Source: Thermothelomyces thermophilus ATCC 42464 (Eukaryota; Ascomycota; Sordariomycetes; Sordariales; Chaetomiaceae). From it: 64,000 nucleotides of DNA. The translations under genes and the position numbers were made by a program. Positions 36,030 through 48,465 of the stretch are shown in pieces. The stretch is taken from contig NC_016475.1 of assembly GCF_000226095.1 (NCBI RefSeq), forward strand, positions 3,410,001-3,474,000. Reading direction: 5' to 3'. The notes under the pieces were generated by a model that made no database searches, was not told the DNA's origin, and worked only from the letters and a program-made list of their open reading frames with translations. Each line of letters starts with the position of its first letter. The stretch's first letter is position 1.

Positions 36030-37380
36030 ATGGCAAACCACTAGCCAAACTAGGAATTAAGCCTATATATTTGAATAGTTATTTATAGCCTTATAGCTAC
36101 TAGCCAAAGCAAGCGGTCCCTGGTAACCCTCTTTGGTATATCTCGACATACTATCTACTATATAATTAAATTATAGAAATCTAACTACACTTTCGACTCC
36201 CGACCTCGAAGTGGCCGTCTAGAGGTTCTTTCGCGTTCGGAAAAACAGTATATCATTTTGATGGTCAAGAAAAACCGACGTATAGCCCGGAAGGCTCTAA
36301 TTAACACGGTTAGGAAGAAAGTATTACCTTTAACCATTCGACGATATCTCTAAGCCTACTATTTATATAAATAACATGCTAAAAGGAGGATTCCCTTGTT
36401 AAAAGAGGTAGTAAAGGATCGGTATAACTTTATACGCGATTAGCTTAAAAAGACGGATAAACTAATATAGGTAAGTTAAAGATAGTATATTCGTTCTTTT
36501 AGATATTTCCAATAATCTTAGATTATCTTTTCTAATAAGTATTCCTATTAAAATAATACTTTAAATCCGATTGCCTAAGTATTCTATTTTCCTTCTAAGA
36601 AGTATAACCGCTAATTTATTAACTTAAAGAACTATACCTAGGTAAATATTACTATTATAGTATAGGGGGTAATATAGATAGGTAGTTAGAGTAAGCTTAT
36701 TATTATAGAGAGGGATCTTAGTACTTTACGCTATAGCTATATATCCTAGTTATACTAGAGGGCTTTAGAAGAGGGCCTTCTACCTTATTATAACGAGACC
36801 TGGCATTTTTAGTAAGATAACGTTCCTATCTATATATCCGAATCGACCAAATAGTGGCTCCTAGTATGGAAGATTTCCTAGATCGAATGGCCCTGATGTA
36901 GTACGTTGTCTACGGACGCGTCTATTATATAAGGTTAGATAAGATAAGACCTGTAGATCTGGCAAACGGGCTGGCAAACGGAGGGTTCTTTGTTCCTATC
37001 CTCTACTTATACAGAGCTACAGGGCCAGCTAACGTAGGAAGGAGACATCGCACTTTTAAACTATTTACAACTTACCAACTTTCTTCTATTAATTGGAACC
37101 ACTATCTTCCATCTATTGGAAACCATCTTCTATTAGGCCCGTATATAGCCCTGATTTGAACCCTATTAAACACGTATAGGTAGCTCTTAAATGGAGGCTA
37201 TATATAATGTTCCTAGATCTATAGAATTTGAGGCAGAACAGGCTAGATATTAAAGAGTTTACCAAGTACCTATAGGAGGCGTAGTAGGCTATTGATTAGG
37301 GGGTAATTAACAAGCTAATCTAGGGAATGCCACGTTAGCTAGCCGTAGTTAAAAGAGCTAGGGGGTGGTATATAAAATGT
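36030..37380 (+). pseudogene. Tc1/mariner transposase pseudogene (DDE_3 type)
   Basis: The plus frame shows an N-terminal helix-turn-helix region, a PRSGR-type linker near 36210, and catalytic blocks. WHF, two stops, then DNVPIY at about 36809-36841 is the second Asp block. PDLNPIKH at 37149-37173 is the third, with Lys in place of the catalytic Glu/Asp (a G-to-A change). It is interrupted by the solo LTR at 36894-37135 and by many TAG stops. It is inactive. Confidence 0.72.
36894..37135 (+). repeat. Solo LTR of the G4 family
   Basis: 242 bases matching the G4 LTR from TGATGTAGTACG to CTTCTATTA, with a small internal duplication near its 3' end. It is flanked by the perfect duplication GGCCC at 36889-36893 and 37136-37140. 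It arose by insertion followed by LTR-LTR recombination. Confidence 0.92.
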
Positions 37381-37529
37381 TAAAGCTTGGAACTAGGGCT
37401 ACTATCTAATGTAAATAGTTTTCCTATACAATTTGTAGCTATTAAGGTATCTTATATTAAAGTCTGGTAGTAAAACTATAGGTAGGTAGGAAATGTAGGG
37501 TTAGCCCTAGACTTATGACCACTTACTAT

Positions 37530-37534
37530 ATATA

Positions 37535-37568
<34 letters not shown>
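37530..37568. repeat. AAT trinucleotide microsatellite
   Basis: About ten AAT units immediately upstream of a LINE 5' fragment. The same repeat occurs at the 3' end of LINE copy A and beside copy B. Confidence 0.85.
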
Positions 37569-37574
37569 TTTCTT

Positions 37575-38004
37575 TATAAGAAAAGATCTCTTATATCCTT
37601 GTAAATAACCTTCTAAAATATATAAAACTACTACTATTAGAAAGCTCTTAAAAACTACTATCTAATGCTACTACCCTCAAATATATACAAGCCGTTATAG
37701 CCATATAATAGGCACTATAAGCGTAGTGGCCAGACCTAACTATAACCTATATACCTATTAAAGTTTTTCGCTATATAGACTACCTTATACCCCTAAAAGC
37801 GACGTTAACTTAGAGCCTACCACTAAGCTACTAAGTAAGGATACCTATAACTTTAAACTAATTAAAGGGGAGCCCCTAATAGGCCTACCCTATACCTAAT
37901 ATCAAGAAACTTAAAGGTCTTATTATAAAACTAGTTAAACTAGTACTAAGCCCTAGCTAAGGTATTATATAAGACTTTGTAAACTAGCTCTTATAAGGCC
38001 TTAT
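37575..38004 (+). mobile_element. LINE copy C, 5' fragment
   Basis: Aligns with 29365-29800 of LINE copy A from CTCTTATATC onward. Unlike copies A and B, its 5' island is fully RIP-mutated, with no CpG-rich tract left. It is cut off at 38004 by a G2 LTR. Confidence 0.75.
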
Positions 38005-38579
38005 TAAACTAGGGCTAGAAGCTCTTAATGTGACTAGAGGGTTATAGGGTATAGTTTTGTTTTTTAGCTCTAAAGAGCTTTATTATATATAATAGATATA
38101 AATAGAGGTCGCCTATCTAAGGGCACTAATAGAAATAATAATAAGGATAATAAGTAATTTTCGATACTTATTTACTCTAATAGATCTAGGTAACAAGATA
38201 TAGTTCTTTATTCTTTTATAAGTTTAGATATCTTTTTATGTATAAGTTGACTCTTTTATATCTATCTAGAGAGATATTACTATTACTACCTTTGCTCTTA
38301 TCATTACTATTACCTAAATAGCCTAGACTTATATACTATAATCGCAAATACTTAGACACCTTAAACACTTTAAGCCATTGCTTCTCCTTATCTAACTAGA
38401 TAGAGGTTTAATTCTAAAGGTATAAAATAATATTATAAAGAGTTAATACTAGTTTATATATTTTAAAGGCTTAATTAAGGAAAAGTATAGCTCTGAGTCT
38501 AAACTAAACTATTAGACTTTATTATAGTAGATAGTAACATTAGTAATAAAGGAGCAAAGAGATATATATAGAGGTATAA
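38005..38579 (+). mobile_element. G2 LTR plus leader fragment, unit 1
   Basis: LTR at 38005-38268 (TAAACTAGGGCTAGAAGCTC to ATATCTATCTA), followed by about 190 bases of G2 leader. The unit matches the reverse complement of 55800-56241, so here the element sense is plus. The body of the element is missing. An unassigned stretch follows up to the second unit. Confidence 0.75.
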
Positions 38580-39071
38580 TAGACTAAGGCTAGAAGCTCT
38601 TAATATAGCAAGAGGGGCACTAGGTATAGTTTTATTTTTCTAGCTCTATAGAGCTTTATTATATATATTAGATATAAATAGGGGTTACCTATCTAGGGCT
38701 ACAAATAGGAGGCAAGTAAAATAGATAGGAATAAAAGAGATAATAGATAGCTTTTAATACTTGTTTGCTCTAAGGAATCTAGATAATAAGATATAGTTCT
38801 TCTTTCTTTTATAAGTTAAGATATCTTTTTCTATATAAATAGACTCTTTTATATCTATCTAGAGGGATATTAGTATCGTTACCTTTACCTCTATTATTAT
38901 TACTATCTAAACGATTAGACTTCTATAATCGTAAATACTTAGATACCTTAGACATTGTAAGCTAAAGCTCCTCCCTATCTAACTAGATAGAGATTTAGTT
39001 CTAGAGGTATTAAGTGGTATCTTAGAAGGTTAGTACTAGCTTATATTTTTAGGGGCTTAATTAGGGAAGAG
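38580..39071 (+). mobile_element. G2 LTR plus leader fragment, unit 2
   Basis: LTR at 38580-38861 and leader at 38862-39071, in direct repeat with unit 1 and truncated at about the same place in the leader. It then joins an old G1 fragment. Two LTR-leader units in tandem suggest unequal recombination or two insertions cut at a similar point. Confidence 0.75.
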
Positions 39072-39738
39072 CTTATATAAGTCTTACTTTGATAATCTTT
39101 AAAATATATCTTTTATTTACTTTAAATAGTCTTTTTTATTATCTAAAGTATAGATTAAGATATTATTAAGATATTATTATAAAGTCTCTTAATATTAGGC
39201 TAAAGATATTATTAATATATTATTAGAAAGTTATGAATATATCTATAAGTCTAAAGGTATAGATAAGCTATTTAAAAAGGTTAAACTAGGTCTAGAATAC
39301 TATTAAATACTTATAGCCCTCTATAATCTAGATATAATAGAAGGCTACCTAGATATCTATCTTTATAAACTATTTAGCTTTAGCTAAGGAGTAAAGTATC
39401 TCCTTAATAAGTAAAAAGAGGTACTAATCTTACTTTATAATCTTATTTAGTACCTAATAGTTAATATAGAACCTCTATCCTTTATTTACTTTCTTTATTA
39501 AGAGGATAAAGGTAATAACTAAGGAAGAGCTAGCTTAAATCTATCGCTTATCTAGTAAGTTAATAACTTACTTCTAGACTTCTAATAAGTAATCTTATAA
39601 TATATTATAGAGAGGCCTCTAAGGGAGTTTATAAATCTTTTTATCTAGGCCTTTATTTAACTTAATATAATAATTAGCTATATTAGAATATAGAAGAAAT
39701 CTATTAGCTTTCTTTTTATCAAAGAGATTATTATTATT
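39072..39738 (-). mobile_element. Old G1 copy, RT-region part (left half)
   Basis: The reverse complement aligns with 43737-44410 of the younger G1 element, including the protease-RT spacer and the start of the RT. It continues across LINE copy B at 49481-50155. The join with LINE B is marked by a short duplication near AATCTCTTT. Heavily mutated. Confidence 0.75.
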
Positions 39739-41548
39739 ATTATTAATCCTATACCATTATGCTAATAAGTATGCCAGAGCCTCTCTAGTTATATATAAAG
39801 GAAACCGTACCTAATAGGCCAGATAAAAACCTCTATCCTGCCTTTAACGCCTAATCCAGAATACTAATATACTATAGAGAAAAGGAGAAGTGGCTAGAAT
39901 AGCCCTATAGAGGCCTTACCTCCTGGTCTAGCCTCCTTATAAGGCGGTATTCTAGGAGCCTCCCTAGGTCCATTAGCCACTATAGAACCCTCCTTACCAA
40001 ACGATAGTTACAGGCCCCTATACCCTGTAAAACGAGGTCTAGGTCCCTTTACGACTATATTTCCTAGGATTCCTGCGTTTGGCTTCTTAGTAGGTTCGGA
40101 CACTAAATAACTAGGTATTCTATAGTTTCCCTCCCTTGGCTATAGGTATAGTAAGGGGTATTAACCCCCAGGACTTAAACCCTAAAAAGGAAATCGCGGA
40201 GGCTAATAGCCCCTATATAGGCCTATACTAGTAGGGAGCTCTAGGCCTTTGTTAGGCCCTAGTACCTTTATAGGGCTTCCCTTATAAAAACTAAATATAG
40301 GGGGTCCTTATCCGACACGTACTATATCCTCTTACTAGCTTAGTTAGCCCTCTAATAGTTGCTTTAGCTAGCTACTATAGCTAGTTCTATAGCCTATAGT
40401 CTTCTTTATAGGGTCTATAGAGGGGGTTAACCCCCTCTATAGCCCTCCTAAACCTACTACCAGACTATTAACCTTACTACTTCTAGGGCTATAGGCTTTA
40501 GCTCTTAGCCTCTTACCCTAGTCCTTCTCTTCTAGAACCTCTAGCTAAGCCTATTATAGGCTTGTTAGATAAGAGCCCTTATAGGCCCCTAGGCCTACCC
40601 TAGTCTATAGGAGTAGCTAGTCAAGTTTAGTTTCAAAGTCGGCTAGCCTCTTATTAAGATAGAGGTTAAGGGGTAGTACCTAGGCTTCTATTTTAAGGCA
40701 CTAGATAGGGGTAGCCTTATAGGCCCTAGTAATTACTTAGAGGGCCTTATATTAGGCCTTCGATAGTTCCCTAGCAGGGCCTTCCGGCTTACCCCCTAGC
40801 TTAGTAGGCTTATAGAAGTTCGAAGCCCTATAGGCTAAGGCACTATAGATATACTTAGTATAGACTTTATAGGCCTATAGGAGGCTAGGGCCCTAGGTCT
40901 TTATAATAAGCCTAGTTAGGGTAAACTCCTAGGTTTCTAGCTTCTTAGCTACCTTTATATAGTAAGGGCCCTACTATAGCCTCTAGTCTAGCTAGACCCC
41001 TAGGAATCTAGCTAACTTTGAAGGGGCTATAGTAGTAGTACCCCCTCTAGGCTATAGGAGCTCTAGTAGCCATAACTACTATTTCCGGCCCTTATTAAAG
41101 TAGATAAGTTTGTACTTTTCTAGGGCAAAAGCTATACCTTAGGTCCTTGCCTACTAAAGGTAGGCCTTCTAGGCCCTCTATAGCTAACTATTATAGGCTT
41201 CCTTAGCCCTCCTAAAGGCTAGAAGATTAATATCGTTAGTAAAGCCTATTAAACTAACTATAGGGTAGGCCTAGTAAATGGCCTAGTAGAGAAAGGCTAT
41301 ATAGAAGATAAATAGTATCAGGGAAAGGGGTAACCCTTATAAGACCCTAGCCCTTACTACTATATCCTCTATTTCCTAGCTATCAAAGTAAAGGATAGCT
41401 ACCCTATCCTATAGCTACTCCCTAACCTAGACTACTACCTACTTTAGGAAGCCCTAGCTCTATAGAGTAGCTAGTAAAGGTATAGTTAATAGTATTAAAA
41501 GCCCTTAAGATATCGAGCTATAGGAGGGAGGTAGCTATTTTATACCTC
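39739..41548 (-). mobile_element. LINE copy B, 3' part
   Basis: The reverse complement aligns with 32723-34562 of copy A, beginning with the ATT/AAT tail at about 39739-39755. It covers the RT palm to the 3' end. It ends abruptly at the G1 LTR at 41549. Confidence 0.8.
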
Positions 41549-41878
41549 TATATTATAGGCCCAGGCTACACCCGGGCTAGACAATGCCTAGGCTTTACCC
41601 GGGCACGGGAATAGACCTACCCCGCCCCCTTATATACGCCCTACAGGTCCGTAGAGCGTTCGTTACTCGTTCGTAACTCGTCCGGTAGACACGCGGCCAA
41701 GGCCCGGTTAGGGCCCGACCTAGAGCCTAACCGGGCCCTACCTAGGTTATATATATATATATTAGTTAAAAGGCACTCCTCTATATAACTCTTATATTTT
41801 TCCTCTTTTTCCTCCCTAAGGTAGTTAAATAAAATATTATATACTTATCTATAGATATTATAAAGCTAGTATATTATA
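41549..41878 (+). repeat. 5' LTR of G1
   Basis: About 330 bases with a GC-rich 5' part (about 41560-41750) that keeps CG, including CGTTCGTTACTCGTTCGTAAC split by point changes in the other copy. It differs from the 3' LTR mostly by transitions. Confidence 0.88.
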
Positions 41879-41899
41879 TTTTAATTACCTTCTTTACTA

Positions 41900-43650
41900 G
41901 TAGTAACTCCCTAAGAGAGTTATTAATAATATAGTTATAGCAGATTCGGGAGTATATAGGCCCTTAGGCTTAGTAGAATTATAGGAGCTTGTCTACTCCC
42001 TTTAAGTAGTAATAGAATAGTAGAATACTACGATCGATACCTTCTAGGCATCCTAAACCTAACCTATCCCGACCCTTAAGTCAGCTAGGGTGCCCCTTAA
42101 AGCTTAACGGCCGTAGTAGAAGCGTCTCCTAACTAGATAACCTTTTAACGGTAAAAAGGAACTCTTTATAGTATAGAAGAGTATAATAAAACATATCCTT
42201 ATAGCTAATAGAGATTTTATCGGCTCTAATTATAACTAATAGGTCTTTATCTAGGGAAACCTTATATACTAGGTATAGACCCGAGTTATAGCCTATTATA
42301 AATCTAGAGGCCTAAAAGTTAGGTACGACCTAACTTAGTTCCTCTAATATCTTAAGAACATCTTCTCTAACCCCTATAAGAAGATGGTAGCCTTATTAGA
42401 ACTAGAATTCTTATAATAGAGAGACGATAAACTGTTTACTACCTTTATTATTTAATTTAAGGCTAAGCTATTAAAGGTAGGTAGCTTTATTTAGAGTAAT
42501 AAGTTATACCTAATTAAATTATAATAATACCTCTCTCTAAAGCTTAAATATATAGTAGTTAGATAAGGAATTCCCTAGGACAATTATATAATAGCGGTCA
42601 AGAAATATTATAAGATTACTATAGATCTTAAGGCTCTTTAGCTCAATAATAAATATTAGTAGATATAAGGATAGTAGGCGGTACCTAAACTATAGAGAGA
42701 GAAGGATATAGATAGAGATATACTAATAATCGGAATTAACTTGTTATATATTAACCTATAGAGGAAGGGACCTAATAAGAATAGGGTAGAAAAATGTAAG
42801 GTTAATACCCTATAGGTAAAATAGGTTAGTCTAGAAGTATATATAGCCTAATAGATAGCTAGAATATATATCTAGTATAGGTAGAAAGGTTACTTTATTA
42901 TTAAATATAACTTTACCCTTACTTTAAGGCTAGTATAGTAGAACTAGTCAAGAACCAATATTAATACCTTAGAGGCTAAGGATTAGAAGGAAGACAATGA
43001 CCTATCTAATAAGGAAGACAGGGAATAAGGAAAAGAGTAACCCCTAAGCAAAGTCTCGTAAGGGGGCTAGAAGACTATAACTACCTAAAAAACGAGTTTA
43101 TAGAGATTAGTAAAAGAATAGATAGACCTCCTTTTCTTATTCTAATCTTCCTTAACTCTATTGGCTTTATAAACGCTTAAGTAGATAATAGATATTCTAG
43201 CTATAATACTATTAGTAAGAGAATATACTAGAAGCTTAGAATTAAGTAGATTAGTTTACCTATTATATATACCCTTAGGACTATAACTAGGTTATAACTA
43301 GACCAGAAGATTACTTAGATAGCCTATATTATAATAGATATTGATAGCTAAGAGAGCTAGGCTATATTCTATATAATCCTAGGACTTATATATAACGTTA
43401 TATTAGACCTCCTATAGATAGAATACTAGGAAGTTATACTAGATATATATATAGGCGTTCTTAAGATTAGAATATAATTAGGACTACTTATCTATAAGAT
43501 CTCTTTATAGCCTAGATAGATAGGAATCTTCTAAATAATAGGTATAGTCTTTATAAGTATAATATAGAAGATATAAAGAAAGAAGACTTCTAATACCTTC
43601 CTAGTTACTAGTATTTAAGAGATAATAACTATCCTAGAATTAAGACACTA
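41900..43650 (+). pseudogene. gag and protease region of G1
   Basis: The plus frame reads as a helical gag protein (about 42150-42920), an acidic stretch (about 42980-43050), then a protease-like region up to about 43650. Many TAG/TAA codons interrupt it. No primer site was recognised after the 5' LTR; it may be mutated. Limits are approximate. Confidence 0.6.
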
Positions 43651-43699
43651 ATTTAATAGAGATACCCTAGGAGAAGGGGGTACCTAACCCGAGCCTAAT

Positions 43700-46600
43700 A
43701 TAGAATTAGAGGTTACCTTACTAGATAAACTTTATAACTTTGCTAAGCTCTTTGACAAGGAGAAAGCTAATAGACTCCCCCTATATTATAGTATAGCCGA
43801 CTATTATATCAAATTAAAGGAAGGTCTAGATAGAAAGATTCCTAAACTCCCTTAAGGGCCTCTCTATAATATACTATAAGATCATTTATTAAAAGTCCGA
43901 AAGTAAGTTATTAACTTGCTAGATAAGGGATAGATCCGAGCTAGCTCCTCTTCGGCTATTACCCCTATCCTCTTAATAAAGAAAGTAAATAGAGGATAAA
44001 GGTTCTATATCGATTATTAGGTATTAAATAAGATTATAAAGTAAGATCGGTACCCCCTTCTACTTATTAAAGAGATACTTCGCTCCCTAGCCGGAGCTAA
44101 GTGGTTTATAAAGCTTGACGTCCGGGTAGCCTTCTACTATATCTAGATTATAGAGGGCTACAAGTATTTAATAGTATTTCGGACCTGGTTTAGCCTCTTT
44201 AAGTAGCTTATCTACCCTTTTAGACTTATAGGTATACTTGTAACTTTCTAATAATATATTAATAATACTCTTAGCCTAATACTTAAAGACTTTGTAATAG
44301 TATATCTTAATAATATCTTAATTTATATATTAGGTAATAGAAAAGATTATATAAGGTAGGTAAGGGATATACTCTAAAGGCTATAGAAAGTAGGACTTAT
44401 ATTAGATCTTAAGAAGTATATATTTACTATAAAAGAAGTTAAATATCTTAGCTATATTATAGAGGTAAGGGCTTAGATTTACCTAGACCCTAAAAAGCTA
44501 GCTACTATCTACAAGTAGGAGGTACTATATAAGGTTCGGAAAGTATAAAGTTTCCTAGGGTTTGTAAACTTCTACCGAGACTTTATCCCTAACTTCTCTA
44601 CGTTAACTATACCCTTAATATAGTTAACTCGTAAGAATACCCTGTTTCGGTAGGGAACTAAGGAATAAGAGGCCTTTAAAGCTCTTAAGATAGCCTTTAT
44701 ATTGGAACCTATCTTGGTATAATGGGATCTTAAATAGGAGACGGTACTTGAGGTAGACTGCTCCGGGATAACGTTAGGAGGGTACTTATCTTAACGGGGA
44801 GAAGACAGGGTCTTATATCCTATGGCCTACTATTCTATAAAACTGTCTCCGGCTAAATAGAACTATATAATCTATAATAAGGAACTACTTATAATTATCT
44901 CTTATCTAAAGCCCTAGTTAGCTAAGCTTTATAGTATTACTACCTCCTTTTAAATCCTAATTAACTATAAAAACCTTAAATACTTCTCTTAGCCTTATTT
45001 AATTAGCAAATGGTAAGCTTAATAGGCTAAAATACTTTCCCTCTTTAACTTTAAACTTTATTACTAACTAGGATTATAAGCTTCCTATCCTAATACCTTA
45101 TCCTACTATAAATAAGATTACCCTAAGGATATATAGTATATAGTATAATTCCTTCTTACTATTTGGATAGATATAACTAATACCTTGTTATTACCTAAAA
45201 TATATTACCTACTAAAGGGGAATACCATTTTCGTAGATATATAGCTTATAGCCTTATAGGATAAGGGAGTTATTAAGGATAAACATTATATATACCGGCT
45301 CTAGGCCGTCCGAGACAGGGCCTAAAAATTCCTAAAGGAGGCAAATATAGTATAGACCTAGATTATAGATTACTCCCTTAATATATAGGGTACCCTTTAG
45401 TTCTAGGGTAGACTTTGGCTTTCTATATAGGAGCTACTTACAACTACTATTCTTTAATATATCTATAACTCCCCTATATTAGGCTACCTAGGGAGGAACG
45501 GGTTATTTAAAATGCTCTAACGGGACTATTATTAGGATTTTATATCCCTAGATATAAAGAGATTTACAAGGAACTATTATATATACCGAAGGGCTAAGGT
45601 TTTATATTAACTATAACAAGGACTCCTCTAGCCCTTACCTATTATCGACCGCTTCTAGAAATAGATTTCTATCGATTTTATAGTCGATCTCCCTGTACAA
45701 GACGAGAATTTACCCTAGTACCTTATAGTAATTACCGACCGGCTGTTAAAGTATATCTAGCTTGAAGCTATATCCTTAATAGGAGCCGAGGTATACGTAC
45801 TCTAGTTCTAGGATATATAATAGCGGTTTTACGGATTTCCGATATAAATTATTACTAACCGCGGTTCGGACTAGCTTAGCCAGTTTTAGACTACTCTCTA
45901 TAAGACTATCAGGATTAAGCAGCTACTATTAATAGCCTATTATCTATAGATAGATAGAGGTATAGAATATATAAATTAGGAGGTATAGATTATCCTATGG
46001 ATTATAGTTTCCTTTGCCTAGTATAACTAGCCTAAATATCTACCTATATATTAGCTTACGATTAATAACCGTGACTTGACGGTGACTAGGATAAGTATAA
46101 GCTACCTCCTCTATAGTTACGATATAAGCCTAATATAGTTTGTTAACCTACTAGATACTCTTGCCTCGACCCTATAAGGAAGAGCTACTAATTTCTTATA
46201 TTATTTAAGAAAAGGTATAGAATAGACCTAGGCCGCTATTATATATGTATAGTAATATTGATAAGAAAATGCTAATCGTTCTTAATACCTAGCTAAGAGA
46301 TTTAAAGTAGGGGATAAAGTATAGCTATCCTTACGTAATATTAAGACTAACCGCCCTAGCTATAAACTTGACTAGGTTAACGTTAAATATAAAGTAATTA
46401 TAGTACTAACGCTATTAATAGTAACTCTAAATATTCCCTATAGCCTCTACCTTACCTTCTATATTAACCTTATCAAGTATATTATATCTAACCTGCTACC
46501 TTTATAACGTATATTAGATTTCTAACTAGACCTAGTATTAGAACTCTCCTAGGAAGGATTACTATAAGAGGAATATAAAGTAGAAGCGATCCTTATAACT

Positions 46601-46740
46601 AGGAATACAAGGGGAAGAGGAAATCGATATAATATACTAGTAAAATAGAAGGGATATAACACCCCTACTTAGGAACCATTAGAAAATCTAGAAAATACTA
46701 AGGCATTTAATATATTTAAATAGGAATAGGGAGATATATA
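43700..46740 (+). pseudogene. pol pseudogene of G1 (RT, RNase H, integrase, chromodomain)
   Basis: RT begins near 43920. The active-site box at 44301-44320 reads Tyr-Leu-Asn-Asn, so both catalytic Asp are lost. RNase H covers about 44640-45080. An integrase zinc region (about 45300-45600, with expected His/Cys read as Tyr) precedes the core, with ITDRLLKYIQLEA near 45730-45770. The C-terminal 60 codons (about 46560-46740) resemble a chromodomain. This is the chromovirus order. Inactive. Confidence 0.8.
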
Positions 46741-46953
46741 TTACTATAATAGACTAGTTATAAACAAGAGGTAGAGGAAAGTATAAAAGTAAACAATATA
46801 AATTTTTTATATAGGTAGGCAAACCTAAGGTAAATAAGTAGTAGGTATATTATAGTCATATTATAAATATATTATGACTATATTATAGATATACCTATAG
46901 AGATAGTCTAATTATAAAAATAAAACAAATATACTAACTAGTATATAATACGC

Positions 46954-47860
46954 TTACTCTATAACCTCCTCCTCCTTATCCTCCCCCTCTAAAATAATAG
47001 TTATAGTGGTAAGGGTAGGGTCGTTACGGTTATAGACCGGGTATACCGTATACTTGGTAGGTGAGGAAGAGCGGCGGGTGTAGGAACGGCCAAAGTCAAT
47101 TAGCATAGGTATAGGGCGTATAAAGGCACTTGAGCGGGCGCGGGAGGCAGGCGATAGGGTGCCTAGGATATAGGTAATAAGGGTAGTATTGGTATTGACT
47201 AAAGTTAATATATTCTCGTTTATATACTATATCTAGTATAGTATATTATCGTTCTATACTATAGCATGGTATATAAGCTGCCTAGTAGCTTATAGGGTAA
47301 GGTTAGGGCTAGTAGTAAGCTAGACAATATTACTATAGTAGGTAAACGTATTAGAGGTAGTAATGGTAGCGACTAGGGTAAAGTTGTTACTAGAATAGTA
47401 AAAACTTGTAGCCTAAGTAGAGGTAAAGGTAGCCTATCTAGGCAAGCGGTTAGACTAGGTAGCCTTAAAGAGTATAGAGAACAAATGTACTAGTATAGAG
47501 AACTTAGGTATTAGGATAGTATAATAGGTACCCTAGTTAGTAATCTTATAGTAGATAAGGGAGGTAAAGGTAATACTAGTATTATAATAACCTATAATTT
47601 TCTTAATACCTATATATAGGTAAGGGTTATTAGCCTAGAGCTATAGATCCTAAATATAGCTTTTATAGCTTTTATAGTATATTATATAGGAAGTGCCCTA
47701 ATCTTAGATATACTTAACCTTATTACCTCTTAAAAGTTAATTAATATATAGTAGGTAGTATTACTACTTCTTAAGCTATAGTTTAAACTTCTTATTAAAG
47801 GAGTTACCCTTAATAATATACCTATTAAGGGAGAAGTTAATATTTTTATATTATAAAATA
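46954..47860 (-). pseudogene. Antisense frame in the 3' region of G1
   Basis: On the minus strand a single frame is readable from about 47860 to a stop at 46954-46956, interrupted mainly by TAG codons. The best-preserved part near 46960-47160 includes SFIRPIPMLIDFG-type and SYTRRSSSPTKYTVYP residues and an acidic Glu-rich end (EGEDKEEEVIE). The 175 codons from 47480 downward keep one frame. It points against gag-pol and is separated from the 3' LTR by about 600 bases. I do not recognise the family; the frame may be a captured or antisense accessory gene. Confidence 0.5.
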
Positions 47861-48446
47861 AAGAATTAGTCTATACCCTATATATATATATATAATAGTT
47901 AAAAATTAGTATAAGAAAGGGAAAACTTATATAGTAATCTTTATTCTTATTATTACTAGAGTAGTAACTACTATTACTATTACTAAGTAAACCAGTAGCT
48001 ATTAATATACTAGATAGATACTAATTAAAAAAAAAACTTAAAGGTATAATAGGGGTATAGGTAGCAAGTATAGTTATAGGAAGTAAAGGTAGTTAAAGGG
48101 TATAAAAGAAAAAGAGAGTTAGTTATAAGAGAGAGAATTAGGAAGAGGAAGGAAGAAGAGGAGGTATTTATAGGTATTAGGAAGAGGGTAATAGGGGAGT
48201 ATATAGGATCTAGGTAACCTACTTACTATATATATAACTCACTACTATATATATAGGTTACATTATTCTAATAACAAAGGGAAGGAGCTTAGCTTTTATC
48301 TAAACTTAAATAGTTACCTGTTTACACTTAATACGCCATTATATATACGGGTTACATTGTCATAGCAACAAAGGAAGGAAGGTACAGGACCTGCTTACGG
48401 GACCGATATAGGGGCAGGATACAGGGCGGGTCGGCCCGGTAACCGT

Positions 48447-48465
48447 GAAAAGAGAAGGGGGGAGG
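48447..48465 (+). other. Polypurine tract of G1
   Basis: Nineteen consecutive purines (GAAAAGAGAAGGGGGGAGG) end directly at the 3' LTR start at 48466. A textbook plus-strand priming site. Confidence 0.85.

Larger units (their letters stand above)
35893..37523 (+). mobile_element. Tc1/mariner-like transposon with an inserted solo LTR
   Basis: Imperfect terminal inverted repeats lie at about 35893-35935 (AGGGGTCAAAAGTCCTAGG, then CCACCCTACC) and 37480-37523 (inverse of GTGGTCATAAGTCTAGGGCT, then AACCCTAC). Removing the 242-base LTR and its duplication leaves about 1.4 kb, typical of Tc1 elements. The G4-family solo LTR sits in the transposase frame. Confidence 0.75.

Noticed and set aside
37530-37568. 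Regular repeat considered as a CRISPR-like array or telomeric repeat
   Set aside because: It is a plain AAT microsatellite with no spacers; telomeric TTAGGG arrays and CRISPR arrays are absent from the window.
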